Part shown: piece after piece, positions 18,045 to 26,035 of the stretch
Position numbering within the stretch: position 1 is the first letter of the stretch
How the letters are laid out: every line of letters starts with the position of its first letter
From: M3007 sp044347755
GTDB lineage: Bacteria; Bacteroidota; Bacteroidia; Chitinophagales; Saprospiraceae
Reading direction: 5' to 3'
Assembly (NCBI GenBank): GCA_044347755.1
Contig: JBIKUE010000003.1
Coordinates: 55,059-119,058 of the forward strand
DNA: 64,000 nucleotides
The notes under the pieces: generated by a model
What the model was told of the DNA's origin: nothing
The model's database searches: none
The model's input: only the letters and a program-made list of their open reading frames with translations
Program-made: the position numbers and the translations under genes

Positions 18045-19709
18045 ATGTGTGGATTTATCGGACTATTTACCAAAAACAAAGCGGGGCAATTGCGTGAGCA
18101 GGTGCTTGGCATGTCAAAAAAACTGCGACATCGCGGGCCAGATTGGAGTGGTGTTTTTAGTTGTGATCAGGCCATCCTGTCACATGAACGTTTGGCCATA
18201 GTTGACCCCGCTTCAGGGGGGCAACCATTGTATTCTCCAGATCATACTCTGGTACTTGCGGTAAATGGAGAAATTTACAACCATCGGGGAATCCGTCGCC
18301 AATACGATGGAAAATACGAATTCCAGACAGAATCTGACTGCGAGGTAATCCTGCCTCTTTACCAAACGAAAGGCAAGTATTTCCTGGAAGATCTGAACGG
18401 CATTTTCGCCTTCGTTTTATATGACACCCAATCAAATGCTTTTTTGATTGCACGCGATCATATGGGGATCATTCCGCTCTATATGGGTTGGGATCAACAT
18501 GGCAACTTCTATGTAGCCTCGGAACTGAAATCTCTGGAAGGCATCTGTAAACAGATTAAAGAGTTTCCTCCCGGTCATTTCCTGTACAGCCCTGATGGAA
18601 TGGAGCCACAACAATGGTATAAAAGAGAGTGGACCTCTTTTGAAGAAGTTAAGAATAACACTTCTGATATTGAAGTACTCCGCAACGCACTGGAACATGC
18701 TGTGGAACGCCAGCTAATGTCGGACGTACCTTATGGTGTATTGCTGTCTGGCGGCCTGGATTCATCCATCATTGCAGCCATTGCCAAAAAATATGCTCCG
18801 CGACGTATTGAAACTGGCAGTATCAGTGAGGCCTGGTGGCCACAATTGCACTCTTTTGCTGTTGGATTGAAGGGATCTCCTGATTTAGTCGCAGCACGCA
18901 AAATGGCAGATTACCTGAAAACCATCCACCACGAAATACATTTCACCATCCAGGAAGGCCTGGATGCTATCCGTGATGTGATTTATCATCTGGAAACCTA
19001 CGATGTCACCACGATACGCGCATCCACGCCTATGTACCTGATGGCGCGGGTGATCAAATCTATGGGTATTAAAATGGTACTCTCCGGTGAAGGCTCAGAC
19101 GAACTTTTCGGAGGATATCTGTACTTCCATAAAGCCCCTAATGCACAGGCATTTCATGAAGAAACAGTACGAAAACTGAGCAAATTACACTTATATGATT
19201 GCCTGCGTGCCAACAAATCGCTGGCTGCCTGGGGTGTTGAGGGTCGGGTTCCATTTTTGGACAAAGAATTTATGGACGTGGCTATGAGGTTGAACCCTAA
19301 AGACAAGCGTCCTGGAAATGGCCGGATAGAAAAATGGATTCTCCGCAAAGCATTTGAAGACGTTTTGCCTCCGGAAATTGCCTGGCGGCAAAAGGAGCAG
19401 TTCTCTGACGGTGTAGGATATAGCTGGATCGATACATTGAAAGACGTTGCATCCAAAGCAGTATCAGACGAAGAACTGGCCAATGCCAAATATCGTTTCC
19501 CGGTTCATCCGCCTATGAGCAAAGAGGAATATCATTACAGAAGCATATTTTCCAGCCATTTCCCTTCTGATACAGCTGCAGCATGTGTACCTTCAGTACC
19601 CTCGGTGGCTTGTTCAACACCGGAAGCCCTGGCCTGGGACAAATCCTTCCAAAACCTAAACGATCCTTCCGGACGGGCGGTGAAGGCGGTGCATAATGAT
19701 GCGTTGTAA
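18045..19709 (+). CDS. asnB: asparagine synthetase B (glutamine-hydrolysing)
   Basis: 554 residues, the length of AsnB. Cys2 directly after the initiator Met is the glutaminase nucleophile, which fixes the start. The class II glutamine amidotransferase domain runs to about 205 (LSHERLAIVDPASGGQPLYS; VNGEIYNHR). The synthetase domain follows with the pyrophosphate loop SGGLDSS at 235-241 and later MVLSGEGSDELFGGYLYFHK. The enzyme makes asparagine and glutamate from aspartate, glutamine and ATP in the cytoplasm. It is monocistronic and is separated from convergent pgi by an unusual repeat array. Confidence 0.96.
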   Translation: MCGFIGLFTKNKAGQLREQVLGMSKKLRHRGPDWSGVFSCDQAILSHERLAIVDPASGGQPLYSPDHTLVLAVNGEIYNHRGIRRQYDGKYEFQTESDCEVILPLYQTKGKYFLEDLNGIFAFVLYDTQSNAFLIARDHMGIIPLYMGWDQHGNFYVASELKSLEGICKQIKEFPPGHFLYSPDGMEPQQWYKREWTSFEEVKNNTSDIEVLRNALEHAVERQLMSDVPYGVLLSGGLDSSIIAAIAKKYAPRRIETGSISEAWWPQLHSFAVGLKGSPDLVAARKMADYLKTIHHEIHFTIQEGLDAIRDVIYHLETYDVTTIRASTPMYLMARVIKSMGIKMVLSGEGSDELFGGYLYFHKAPNAQAFHEETVRKLSKLHLYDCLRANKSLAAWGVEGRVPFLDKEFMDVAMRLNPKDKRPGNGRIEKWILRKAFEDVLPPEIAWRQKEQFSDGVGYSWIDTLKDVASKAVSDEELANAKYRFPVHPPMSKEEYHYRSIFSSHFPSDTAAACVPSVPSVACSTPEALAWDKSFQNLNDPSGRAVKAVHNDAL

Positions 19710-19713
19710 GTTA

Positions 19714-19867
19714 GTTTATGGGGGTTTATGGGGGGTTATGGGGTTTATGATGTTTATGAGGTTTATAGGGACTTTCTAAAGTTCGCCAAATAGTAAGCTG
19801 TAATACCAAGCCCAGCGACCCCATAAACTCATAAACCTCATAAACCTCATAAACCTCATAAACCCGA
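19714..19867. repeat. inverted minisatellite array between convergent asnB and pgi
   Basis: The left arm (19714-19770) is made of degenerate GGTTTATG-type units. The right arm (19819-19867) holds tandem 9-mers of CATAAACCT type. The arms are reverse complements of each other and are separated by about 48 nt. The arrangement would fold into a long imperfect hairpin between two convergent genes and could work as a bidirectional terminator. Confidence 0.75.
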
Positions 19868-19876
19868 TAATCGCTC

Positions 19877-21175
19877 TCAGGGCTTGCCGAGCAATCGGAA
19901 CATATTCTTCTTATACGCTTCTACTCCCGGTTGATCGAATGGATTGACGCCCAACAGATAACCGCTTATGGCGCATGCTTTTTCGAAGAAATAGAACAAT
20001 TGTCCAAGATAATAAGGAGTGGCTTGCGGGATCCGGATAATAAGATTTGGAACCCCGCCATCAATATGGGCCATTCGGGTGCCTTCAGCTGCTTTTTGGT
20101 TAACGTATTCCATGGACTTGCCGGCCAGGTAATTTAGTCCGTCGAGGTTGTCTGCAGTAGCGGGAACTAGTATTTGGTGTTGAGACTGGCTAATTTCAAG
20201 AACTGTTTCAAATAAGGTTCTGCGACCATCCTGTATATACTGCCCCATTGAGTGTAAGTCGGCTGTGAACGTGACAGAAGCCGGAAAAATCCCTTTCCCG
20301 TCTTTGCCTTCGCTTTCCCCATAAAGCTGTTTCCACCATTCGGCAATGAATTGACACCTGGGTTCATAATTAGCAAGTATTTCAATCTCTTTTCCTTTGT
20401 TTTTCAACACATTGCGAACCATTGCATATTGGTAGCATGCATTAGCCTCCCAAGGCTGCCGGTAAGCTGTTCTGGCTTCAGCTGCACCATCCATCAATGC
20501 TTTAATATCTACACCAGCTGCAGCTAATGGCAGTAAACCAACAGCCGTTAGCACAGAGAATCTTCCACCAACATCATCGGGCACTACGAATGTTTCATAC
20601 CCTTCCTGACTTGCCAGCGTCTTTAGGGCTCCACGTGTATGATCCGTGGTGGCATATATTCGATTGTTGGCGCCTTCTTTACCATACTTTTCTTCCAATT
20701 TCTGACGGAATAGCCTAAAAGCAATTGCTGGCTCAGTGGTTGTGCCTGATTTGGAAATCACATTTACAGAAAAATCCCGGTCGCCGATTGCCTCCAATAA
20801 TTGCGCATGGTAATCAGCGCTGAGGTTTGTGCCGGCAAAAACCACGTCAAAATGCCTCTTCCTACTGTTTCGGAAAGGAATTGGCGGAGTAGGGAGGCAA
20901 AACTCAAGAGCCGCTTTGGCCCCCAGATATGACCCTCCTATACCTACCACCACCAAAACCTCACTTTGTTTACGGATTTTTTTTGCTGCGGCAAGAATTC
21001 TCCTGAATTCAGCACGGTCGTATTTTACCGGTAAGTCCAACCACCCAAGAAAATCATTCCCCGGTCCGGTTTTTCGTTCCAACTGACGAGCCACAGCATC
21101 TGCCATTGCACCCATCGCGTTCATTTCATCCTGTGATACATGTGCAGCAGCATGTGCATAATCGAAAGAAATCAT
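19877..21175 (-). CDS. pgi: glucose-6-phosphate isomerase
   Basis: 432 residues from ATG 21175. In-frame starts also exist at 21184 and 21196, but 21175 gives the 4-base ATGA overlap with the tilS stop and fits the Bacillus-type short Pgi (about 440 residues). Motifs include VVVGIGGSYLGAKAALEF (sugar-phosphate loop), NVISKSGTTTEPAIAFRL, AEWWKQLYGESEGKDGKG (catalytic Glu region) and the C-terminal QPGVEAYKKNMF with the catalytic Lys. It interconverts glucose-6-phosphate and fructose-6-phosphate in glycolysis. It lies directly downstream of tilS and is probably cotranscribed with translational coupling. Confidence 0.95.
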   Translation of the reverse strand: MISFDYAHAAAHVSQDEMNAMGAMADAVARQLERKTGPGNDFLGWLDLPVKYDRAEFRRILAAAKKIRKQSEVLVVVGIGGSYLGAKAALEFCLPTPPIPFRNSRKRHFDVVFAGTNLSADYHAQLLEAIGDRDFSVNVISKSGTTTEPAIAFRLFRQKLEEKYGKEGANNRIYATTDHTRGALKTLASQEGYETFVVPDDVGGRFSVLTAVGLLPLAAAGVDIKALMDGAAEARTAYRQPWEANACYQYAMVRNVLKNKGKEIEILANYEPRCQFIAEWWKQLYGESEGKDGKGIFPASVTFTADLHSMGQYIQDGRRTLFETVLEISQSQHQILVPATADNLDGLNYLAGKSMEYVNQKAAEGTRMAHIDGGVPNLIIRIPQATPYYLGQLFYFFEKACAISGYLLGVNPFDQPGVEAYKKNMFRLLGKP

Positions 21176-22545
21176 TTTATCCATTGAATGTTGCATATCT
21201 TTTTTGTCGATGTCTTTATTTTAAATCGTTCATCCAATCTTAAGCCTACAATCCAAATAATGGAACCATCCTGGTTGGTTAGAATCCATGTTTTTTCCTT
21301 CTCCAGGCGTGATATCTTTTGATTAGTGAAAAAGTCCTGAAGTTTTTGATGCTTGCCACCCATCCCTAATGGCTTAAAAGTATCACCTGGTTGCCAGCGG
21401 CGCAAATGTAAAGGAAAGCGTAAAGTTGAAGCATCCACTTCGGCTCTAAATGGATCAGGATCGAACGCAGGGCCAGATGCAACTTTATCGGTATGTATCA
21501 GGCATATACGTGTATCATCTGGCAGGCGGAGCATCAAATCGTCTTCCATGATTTTAACAAGAGGAAGGTCTTGGTCATCCATACCCAAAGGCTGAAGGAG
21601 TAAATGTTCACGGTCCATCAAGGCTTTAAATCCCTTTGATGACTCCCATTGCAAGCCCGTATGTTCCAATTGATCTGCCATTTGTCTGGTTTGTTCCGCG
21701 TCAAACCCGTATTGTTTTAGCAATTGCCGAAGCGCTTGACGGGGAGAGGGAAGTTGCGCTAGTTGATGTTTATTCAATTTCCCTCCACCCTGCTCCAATT
21801 GAACAAACTTTTTTAGTAGAAATTCCAAATTGCGATCAGCAGCATGAATTCGGCGCATATTTCGGGCTGCAGTATCTAATAAATTGGGGTTTAATGTTTC
21901 CAGCACCGGAATCACCATATGCCTGATCAGATTTCGGGCATAATCATCTTTGTCGTTGCTGCTGTCTTCCCGCCAGGATACTCCAACCGCTGCAGCAAAT
22001 TGTTCCAGATCTTTACGCCCGGCAAACAACAATGGCCTAAATACAAGCAATCCTGAAAAATCACTGCCGACTTCAAATTGCTTTACAACCTCCATTCCCG
22101 ATAAACCGGGCAAAGACGTTCCTCTGGTGAAATTAAACAGCGCTGTTTCCAGCGCATCATTTGCATGATGTGCCGTACAGACTCCGGAGAATCCATGATC
22201 TTCTACAAGCTCCCTGAACCAGACATATCTGAGATTTCTGGCAGCCATTTGTGTGCTCCAGCCATGTTCTTCGGCAGAACTTTGGGTATCAAAGCGTCTG
22301 GTAAAACAGACAACATTCATCCGAGCTGCCAAAGCTTGAACAAACTGTTCATCCTGATCGGATTCCAAGCCCCGAAGTTTAAAGTTGGCATGTGCGATGG
22401 CAAATGAAATTCCTGCTTGGCTGAATAATTCCACCATGACACAGGAATCCAGCCCGCCACTTACTGCCAACAAGACCGGTTTGTCCGGCCTAAAAGGCAA
22501 GTTGTGTGTTTTTAAAAACTTAAAAAATTCCTCAAGCATTTCCAT
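21172..22545 (-). CDS. tilS: tRNA(Ile)-lysidine synthetase
   Basis: 457 residues. The N-terminal PP-loop ATPase (LLAVSGGLDSCVMVELF, SGGLDS at 29-34) is followed by IAHANFKLRGLESDQDE and the signature TAHHANDALET. The C-terminal substrate-binding region contains RRWQPGDTFKPLGMGGKHQKLQDFF, typical of TilS. The enzyme converts the wobble cytidine of the AUA-reading tRNA(Ile) to lysidine using lysine and ATP. It is divergent from the DUF5686 gene and overlaps pgi by four bases. Confidence 0.95.
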   Translation of the reverse strand: MEMLEEFFKFLKTHNLPFRPDKPVLLAVSGGLDSCVMVELFSQAGISFAIAHANFKLRGLESDQDEQFVQALAARMNVVCFTRRFDTQSSAEEHGWSTQMAARNLRYVWFRELVEDHGFSGVCTAHHANDALETALFNFTRGTSLPGLSGMEVVKQFEVGSDFSGLLVFRPLLFAGRKDLEQFAAAVGVSWREDSSNDKDDYARNLIRHMVIPVLETLNPNLLDTAARNMRRIHAADRNLEFLLKKFVQLEQGGGKLNKHQLAQLPSPRQALRQLLKQYGFDAEQTRQMADQLEHTGLQWESSKGFKALMDREHLLLQPLGMDDQDLPLVKIMEDDLMLRLPDDTRICLIHTDKVASGPAFDPDPFRAEVDASTLRFPLHLRRWQPGDTFKPLGMGGKHQKLQDFFTNQKISRLEKEKTWILTNQDGSIIWIVGLRLDERFKIKTSTKKICNIQWIK

Positions 22546-22641
22546 TAAACAAAGTCAGAATACCTTGCTGGCCAAACAAAATGAACAAAAGTTAATTGTG
22601 TTTGTATAGCAATTGAAACACAATTGAACTAACTAATTACC

Positions 22642-25140
22642 ATGAAAAACAAAATTTACCTGATACTCCTGTTCCTGCCATTGTTTTCCAACGCTCAAAT
22701 ATCAGGAAAAGTAACGGATGAAAACGGAGAACCCATGCCTTACGCGACCGTTTATGTCCGAAATACCAGCAATGGAACTGTTGCCAACGGAGAGGGCGAA
22801 TACCGGTTAAGTGTGCCAAAAGGGACGCAAGAGATTGTTTTTCAATATATTGGATACAATCAGCATGTAGAAAAAATAGTAGTTTCCGACAAGCCTGCTC
22901 GGCTGAATGTTCAAATGCAACCTTCTAATCTGGAATTGAAAGAAGTGGAAATTTCTTCCATTGACCCTGCGGTTCGGATTATGAAGGAAGTTATTGCTCA
23001 ACGATCCCTGAATAAAAGAAAGACAGCAACATACTCCTGTGATGCATATATCAAAGGTTTCTACAAGTTGATGGAATCCCCCAAAAAGATGTTGGGACAG
23101 GAAGTGGGTAATATGGGCGGGGTGCTTGACTCTACGGGGTCCGGGGTGATTTATTTGTCAGAATCAGTATCAAAAGTATGGTCGCAGGACCCTCCGGGGA
23201 ATAAGAAAGAGGTGATGGTCTCCAGCAGAGTTAGTGGAAGTGAAAACGGGTTTAGCGTTAACCGGGCTACACTGACAGATTTTAATTTGTACAGCGAGCG
23301 GGTTGAAATTGAAAGAGAAATATTATCGCCCCTGGCAGACAACGCCTTTAGTTATTACAATTTCAAGCATGCTGGAAGATTTAAAAATGAGATAGGATTT
23401 ACCATTGAGCGCATCAAGGTAATACCTAAACGGCCTGCGGATCCTGTTTTTGCCGGCTTTTTATATGTAGTAGATGAGTTATGGTTGTTATCTGGCGTTG
23501 ATTTATATCTAACCGGGGCGGCCATCAAACAACCTGTTTTGGACACCTTGCGCATTCAGCAGCAATTCGTGCCATTGGGCACCAGGGATGAATGGGGTTT
23601 ATTGACGCAATTAACCACCTTTAAATTTGGCGTTTTGGGTTTTAAGATTGGAGGATTCTTTAATGGAGTATTCTCCAACTATAATTTGAGCCCCCAATTT
23701 GAACCAGATTTTTTCAGCAAAGAGGTCTTTAAAATTGAAGAAAAAGCGAATGAACAGCCTTTGTCTTACTGGAGCGAAGTACGTCCCATTCCATTAACAG
23801 AGGAGGAAGATAAAGACTATGTAAAAAAGGACAGTTTGCAGAAGATTTGGAAATCAAAAGCCTACATGGATAGTTTGGATCGAAAAGGCAACAAATTTAA
23901 ATTCAATAATTTATTGTTTGGTTATTCCTGGGAAAACTCCTATAAACACACCTCTGTTTCTTACCCTGCCGCATTCAAATGGGTGCAATTCAACACCGTT
24001 CAGGGCTGGCTTTTAGACGTACGCCCTGAGTGGAATAAAGATTCAGACGACCGTGCTACCAGTTTTTGGCGAGCCAACGGGGCCTTGAATTACGGATTCT
24101 CCGAACAAAAGGTGCGAGGCAGTTTAAAAGTACAACGAAGATTTGACAGCATTAAATACAGAACCTTATCGGTAGAGGCGGGTACCACCACAGAGCAATT
24201 CAATGATAGATCGCCTATATCACCCATCATTAATACCTCTTATTCCTTGTTTGCAAAACGCAACTATATGAAGTTGTACGACAAAAAATTTGCACGACTG
24301 GAATATAGTCAGGTGTTACGTACCGGCTTAACTTTTGCTGGCACGGCCGAATGGGCACAACGAGGATGGCTGGAAAACAACAGCGATTTCACCTATAAAC
24401 GCAAAACAACAAGAGAATACACCAGCAACGAGCCCATTCCAACGTTAATTCCTGGTGAGCCTGGTGTTATTGCACCGGCAAACCGATTTATCCTGCAAGC
24501 ACAATTTGTTTTCCGTCCCAAACAACAATACAGCAGTTATCCCAAATATCGGGTGTACGAAAATTCTAACTGGCCAGAGTTTATTGTCAATTATAAGCGT
24601 GCCATTCCGCTTGCAGAAGGAGATTGGGCCGACTTCGACCTGTTGAGAATGAATATTCGTCAGAATGATCTAAACTGGGGTTTAGGTGGTTATACCCAGT
24701 GGAATATTGGTGCAGGTATTTTTCTTAGAAAGGAAAATCTGGCGTTTATGGATTTATACCATTCTCTGGGCAATCAGACCATTTTTGCAAATCCGGATAA
24801 TTATCAGAGAGGTTATTTCCTGATGCCCTATTACGCCTATTCCACTGCCGAACCATTTGTTGAATTACATGCACAGCATCATTTGGAAGGATGGTTGCTT
24901 GATAAGATTCCTTTTCTTCACAAGTTAAATTGGAAGGAAGTATTCGGCGTGAATTTCTTTTATGCAGATCAGCCATCCCGCGACCCCTCCTTTACCGGGC
25001 AACTACCCTATTGGGAGGTCAATTGGGGATTTGAAAATATTGGCATAAAAGCAATTCGACCGCTAAGGATAGATGTTGCTTTTGGCTTTTTTGGCACTGA
25101 CTTTTATCGCTCAGGAATCGTTCTGGGAATAAATCTGTAA
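22642..25140 (+). CDS. DUF5686 outer-membrane protein with carboxypeptidase-like domain
   Basis: 832 residues. Signal peptide MKNKIYLILLFLPLFSNAQ. Residues about 20-100 form a CarboxypepD_reg-like domain (ISGKVTDENGEPMPYATVYV, then NGEGEYRLSVPKG). The DUF5686 region follows (DAYIKGFYKLMESPKKMLG; GFLYVVDELWLLSGVDLYLT) and then a barrel-like C-terminal half rich in W and Y that ends in SGIVLGINL. The family is widespread in Bacteroidota, apparently outer-membrane, and of unknown function. It is monocistronic, with a short leader after divergent tilS. Confidence 0.85.
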   Translation: MKNKIYLILLFLPLFSNAQISGKVTDENGEPMPYATVYVRNTSNGTVANGEGEYRLSVPKGTQEIVFQYIGYNQHVEKIVVSDKPARLNVQMQPSNLELKEVEISSIDPAVRIMKEVIAQRSLNKRKTATYSCDAYIKGFYKLMESPKKMLGQEVGNMGGVLDSTGSGVIYLSESVSKVWSQDPPGNKKEVMVSSRVSGSENGFSVNRATLTDFNLYSERVEIEREILSPLADNAFSYYNFKHAGRFKNEIGFTIERIKVIPKRPADPVFAGFLYVVDELWLLSGVDLYLTGAAIKQPVLDTLRIQQQFVPLGTRDEWGLLTQLTTFKFGVLGFKIGGFFNGVFSNYNLSPQFEPDFFSKEVFKIEEKANEQPLSYWSEVRPIPLTEEEDKDYVKKDSLQKIWKSKAYMDSLDRKGNKFKFNNLLFGYSWENSYKHTSVSYPAAFKWVQFNTVQGWLLDVRPEWNKDSDDRATSFWRANGALNYGFSEQKVRGSLKVQRRFDSIKYRTLSVEAGTTTEQFNDRSPISPIINTSYSLFAKRNYMKLYDKKFARLEYSQVLRTGLTFAGTAEWAQRGWLENNSDFTYKRKTTREYTSNEPIPTLIPGEPGVIAPANRFILQAQFVFRPKQQYSSYPKYRVYENSNWPEFIVNYKRAIPLAEGDWADFDLLRMNIRQNDLNWGLGGYTQWNIGAGIFLRKENLAFMDLYHSLGNQTIFANPDNYQRGYFLMPYYAYSTAEPFVELHAQHHLEGWLLDKIPFLHKLNWKEVFGVNFFYADQPSRDPSFTGQLPYWEVNWGFENIGIKAIRPLRIDVAFGFFGTDFYRSGIVLGINL

Positions 25141-25234
25141 CAATATAAAAAAAATTTCATCTATTTTGCGGTAGCAATTCAAATTGGAACGGTTCTTGAA
25201 TACACAGGAACGGATCGTCACATGCTTAATCCCT

Positions 25235-25242
25235 TACATTTG
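25235..25242 (+). promoter_or_regulatory. -7 box (TACATTTG) upstream of the small Cys-containing gene
   Basis: TACATTTG followed by TTGCGG fits TAnnTTTG. It lies about 190 nt upstream of the ATG at 25434. The stretch 25141-25433 otherwise shows nothing I can assign apart from a 26-codon open frame from 25294. Confidence 0.35.
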
Positions 25243-25433
25243 TTGCGGTTCCCTGTATTATAATCCGATTACAATCATTTTATTCAAGAACTGCCATGAC
25301 TTCTGTCCCAAAAGCTGCAGTTCAAGACACGTATGTCTTTGCAGCACAACCGATTACACCTCAAAAACAAACCTAAGAAATCTTTTCTAGATCCAAGGCA
25401 ATTCACAGTGAAGTCGTTTTTGGATCCCCTACC

Positions 25434-25760
25434 ATGAATTGCAACGGAACCGGAATTTGCCGGATATCTTCCTTGCATTCCGTTCGGCCGGAGGCCACTA
25501 TTGGCGCCTGCCAGAAAACAATTGCACAGATTGTTCCTGGTGAACATGGAAAAATCACCCTGTTTTTCCAAAGATCCATGCTTTGCATCAACCTGTTTCG
25601 AAAGCACTTTTACAAGGGTTTATTAGAAATGCAGGATCCTTGTGATATTCCTGCTGAACTATTGCAAAAACTCAATATCCAAACGCGGGTAATTCAGCCC
25701 GGTAAATATGCCATTACAGAGCAGGATGGTGTGTTTCGATTAGAGTTGGATTGTCAGTAA
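25434..25760 (+). CDS. small hypothetical protein with NCxGTGIC motif
   Basis: 108 residues from ATG 25434; the frame is open back to 25377 without another ATG. The N-terminus MNCNGTGICRISSL contains two close cysteines, followed by C30 and C51. The sequence ends DPCDIPAELLQKLNIQ and then PGKYAITEQDGVFRLELDC. I think I recognise this pattern from short uncharacterised Bacteroidota proteins, but cannot name the family. A strong terminator only 25 nt after the stop supports a real gene. Metal or FeS binding by the cysteines would be a guess. The start is uncertain because the frame upstream (EVVFGSPT) also looks protein-like. Confidence 0.5.
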   Translation: MNCNGTGICRISSLHSVRPEATIGACQKTIAQIVPGEHGKITLFFQRSMLCINLFRKHFYKGLLEMQDPCDIPAELLQKLNIQTRVIQPGKYAITEQDGVFRLELDCQ

Positions 25761-25784
25761 AGCTAAGTATAGTCTTATTTGCAT

Positions 25785-25829
25785 GTAAGGTTTGTATGTC
25801 ATGGAGACATCCAAACCTTACTTTATTTT
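25785..25829 (+). terminator. Rho-independent terminator
   Basis: A 16-bp stem with one mismatch (25785-25800 with 25806-25821, GTAAGGTTTG/CAAACCTTAC at the base) is followed by TTTATTTT. Confidence 0.8.
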
Positions 25830-25926
25830 AACCTACACCATACTTTTATTTTACATAGACCGTTGATTAACAACAACTTAATCAACACTTAACTGGCAAA
25901 CCTCCAGAGCCCGATTTTTACCGCTC

Positions 25927-25934
25927 TACTTTTG
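25927..25934 (+). promoter_or_regulatory. -7 box (TACTTTTG) upstream of susC
   Basis: TACTTTTG followed by CC matches TAnnTTTG. The leader to the susC ATG at 26036 is about 95 nt. No invertible repeats or anti-sigma/ECF pair, which often control SusC genes, are next to it. Confidence 0.5.
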
Positions 25935-26035
25935 CCTTCGGAAATTAAATACCAACAGCAAGATTTGGTTTTTGGGTTTCCGCTTCCGGATGCGTGACTC
26001 GCATCAACTGTTTTCAACACCAAACATTTCTATCT

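Noticed and set aside
19714..19867. CRISPR-like array
   Set aside because: The units are 8-9 nt with no spacers and are inverted between the arms, so it is a minisatellite and not a CRISPR.
25284..25607. 107-codon minus-strand frame opposite the small Cys-containing gene
   Set aside because: There are no features, and the plus-strand frame ends next to a matching terminator.
25994..26035. GTG start for susC
   Set aside because: ATG 26036 begins a proper signal peptide. The 14 extra residues would disrupt it.
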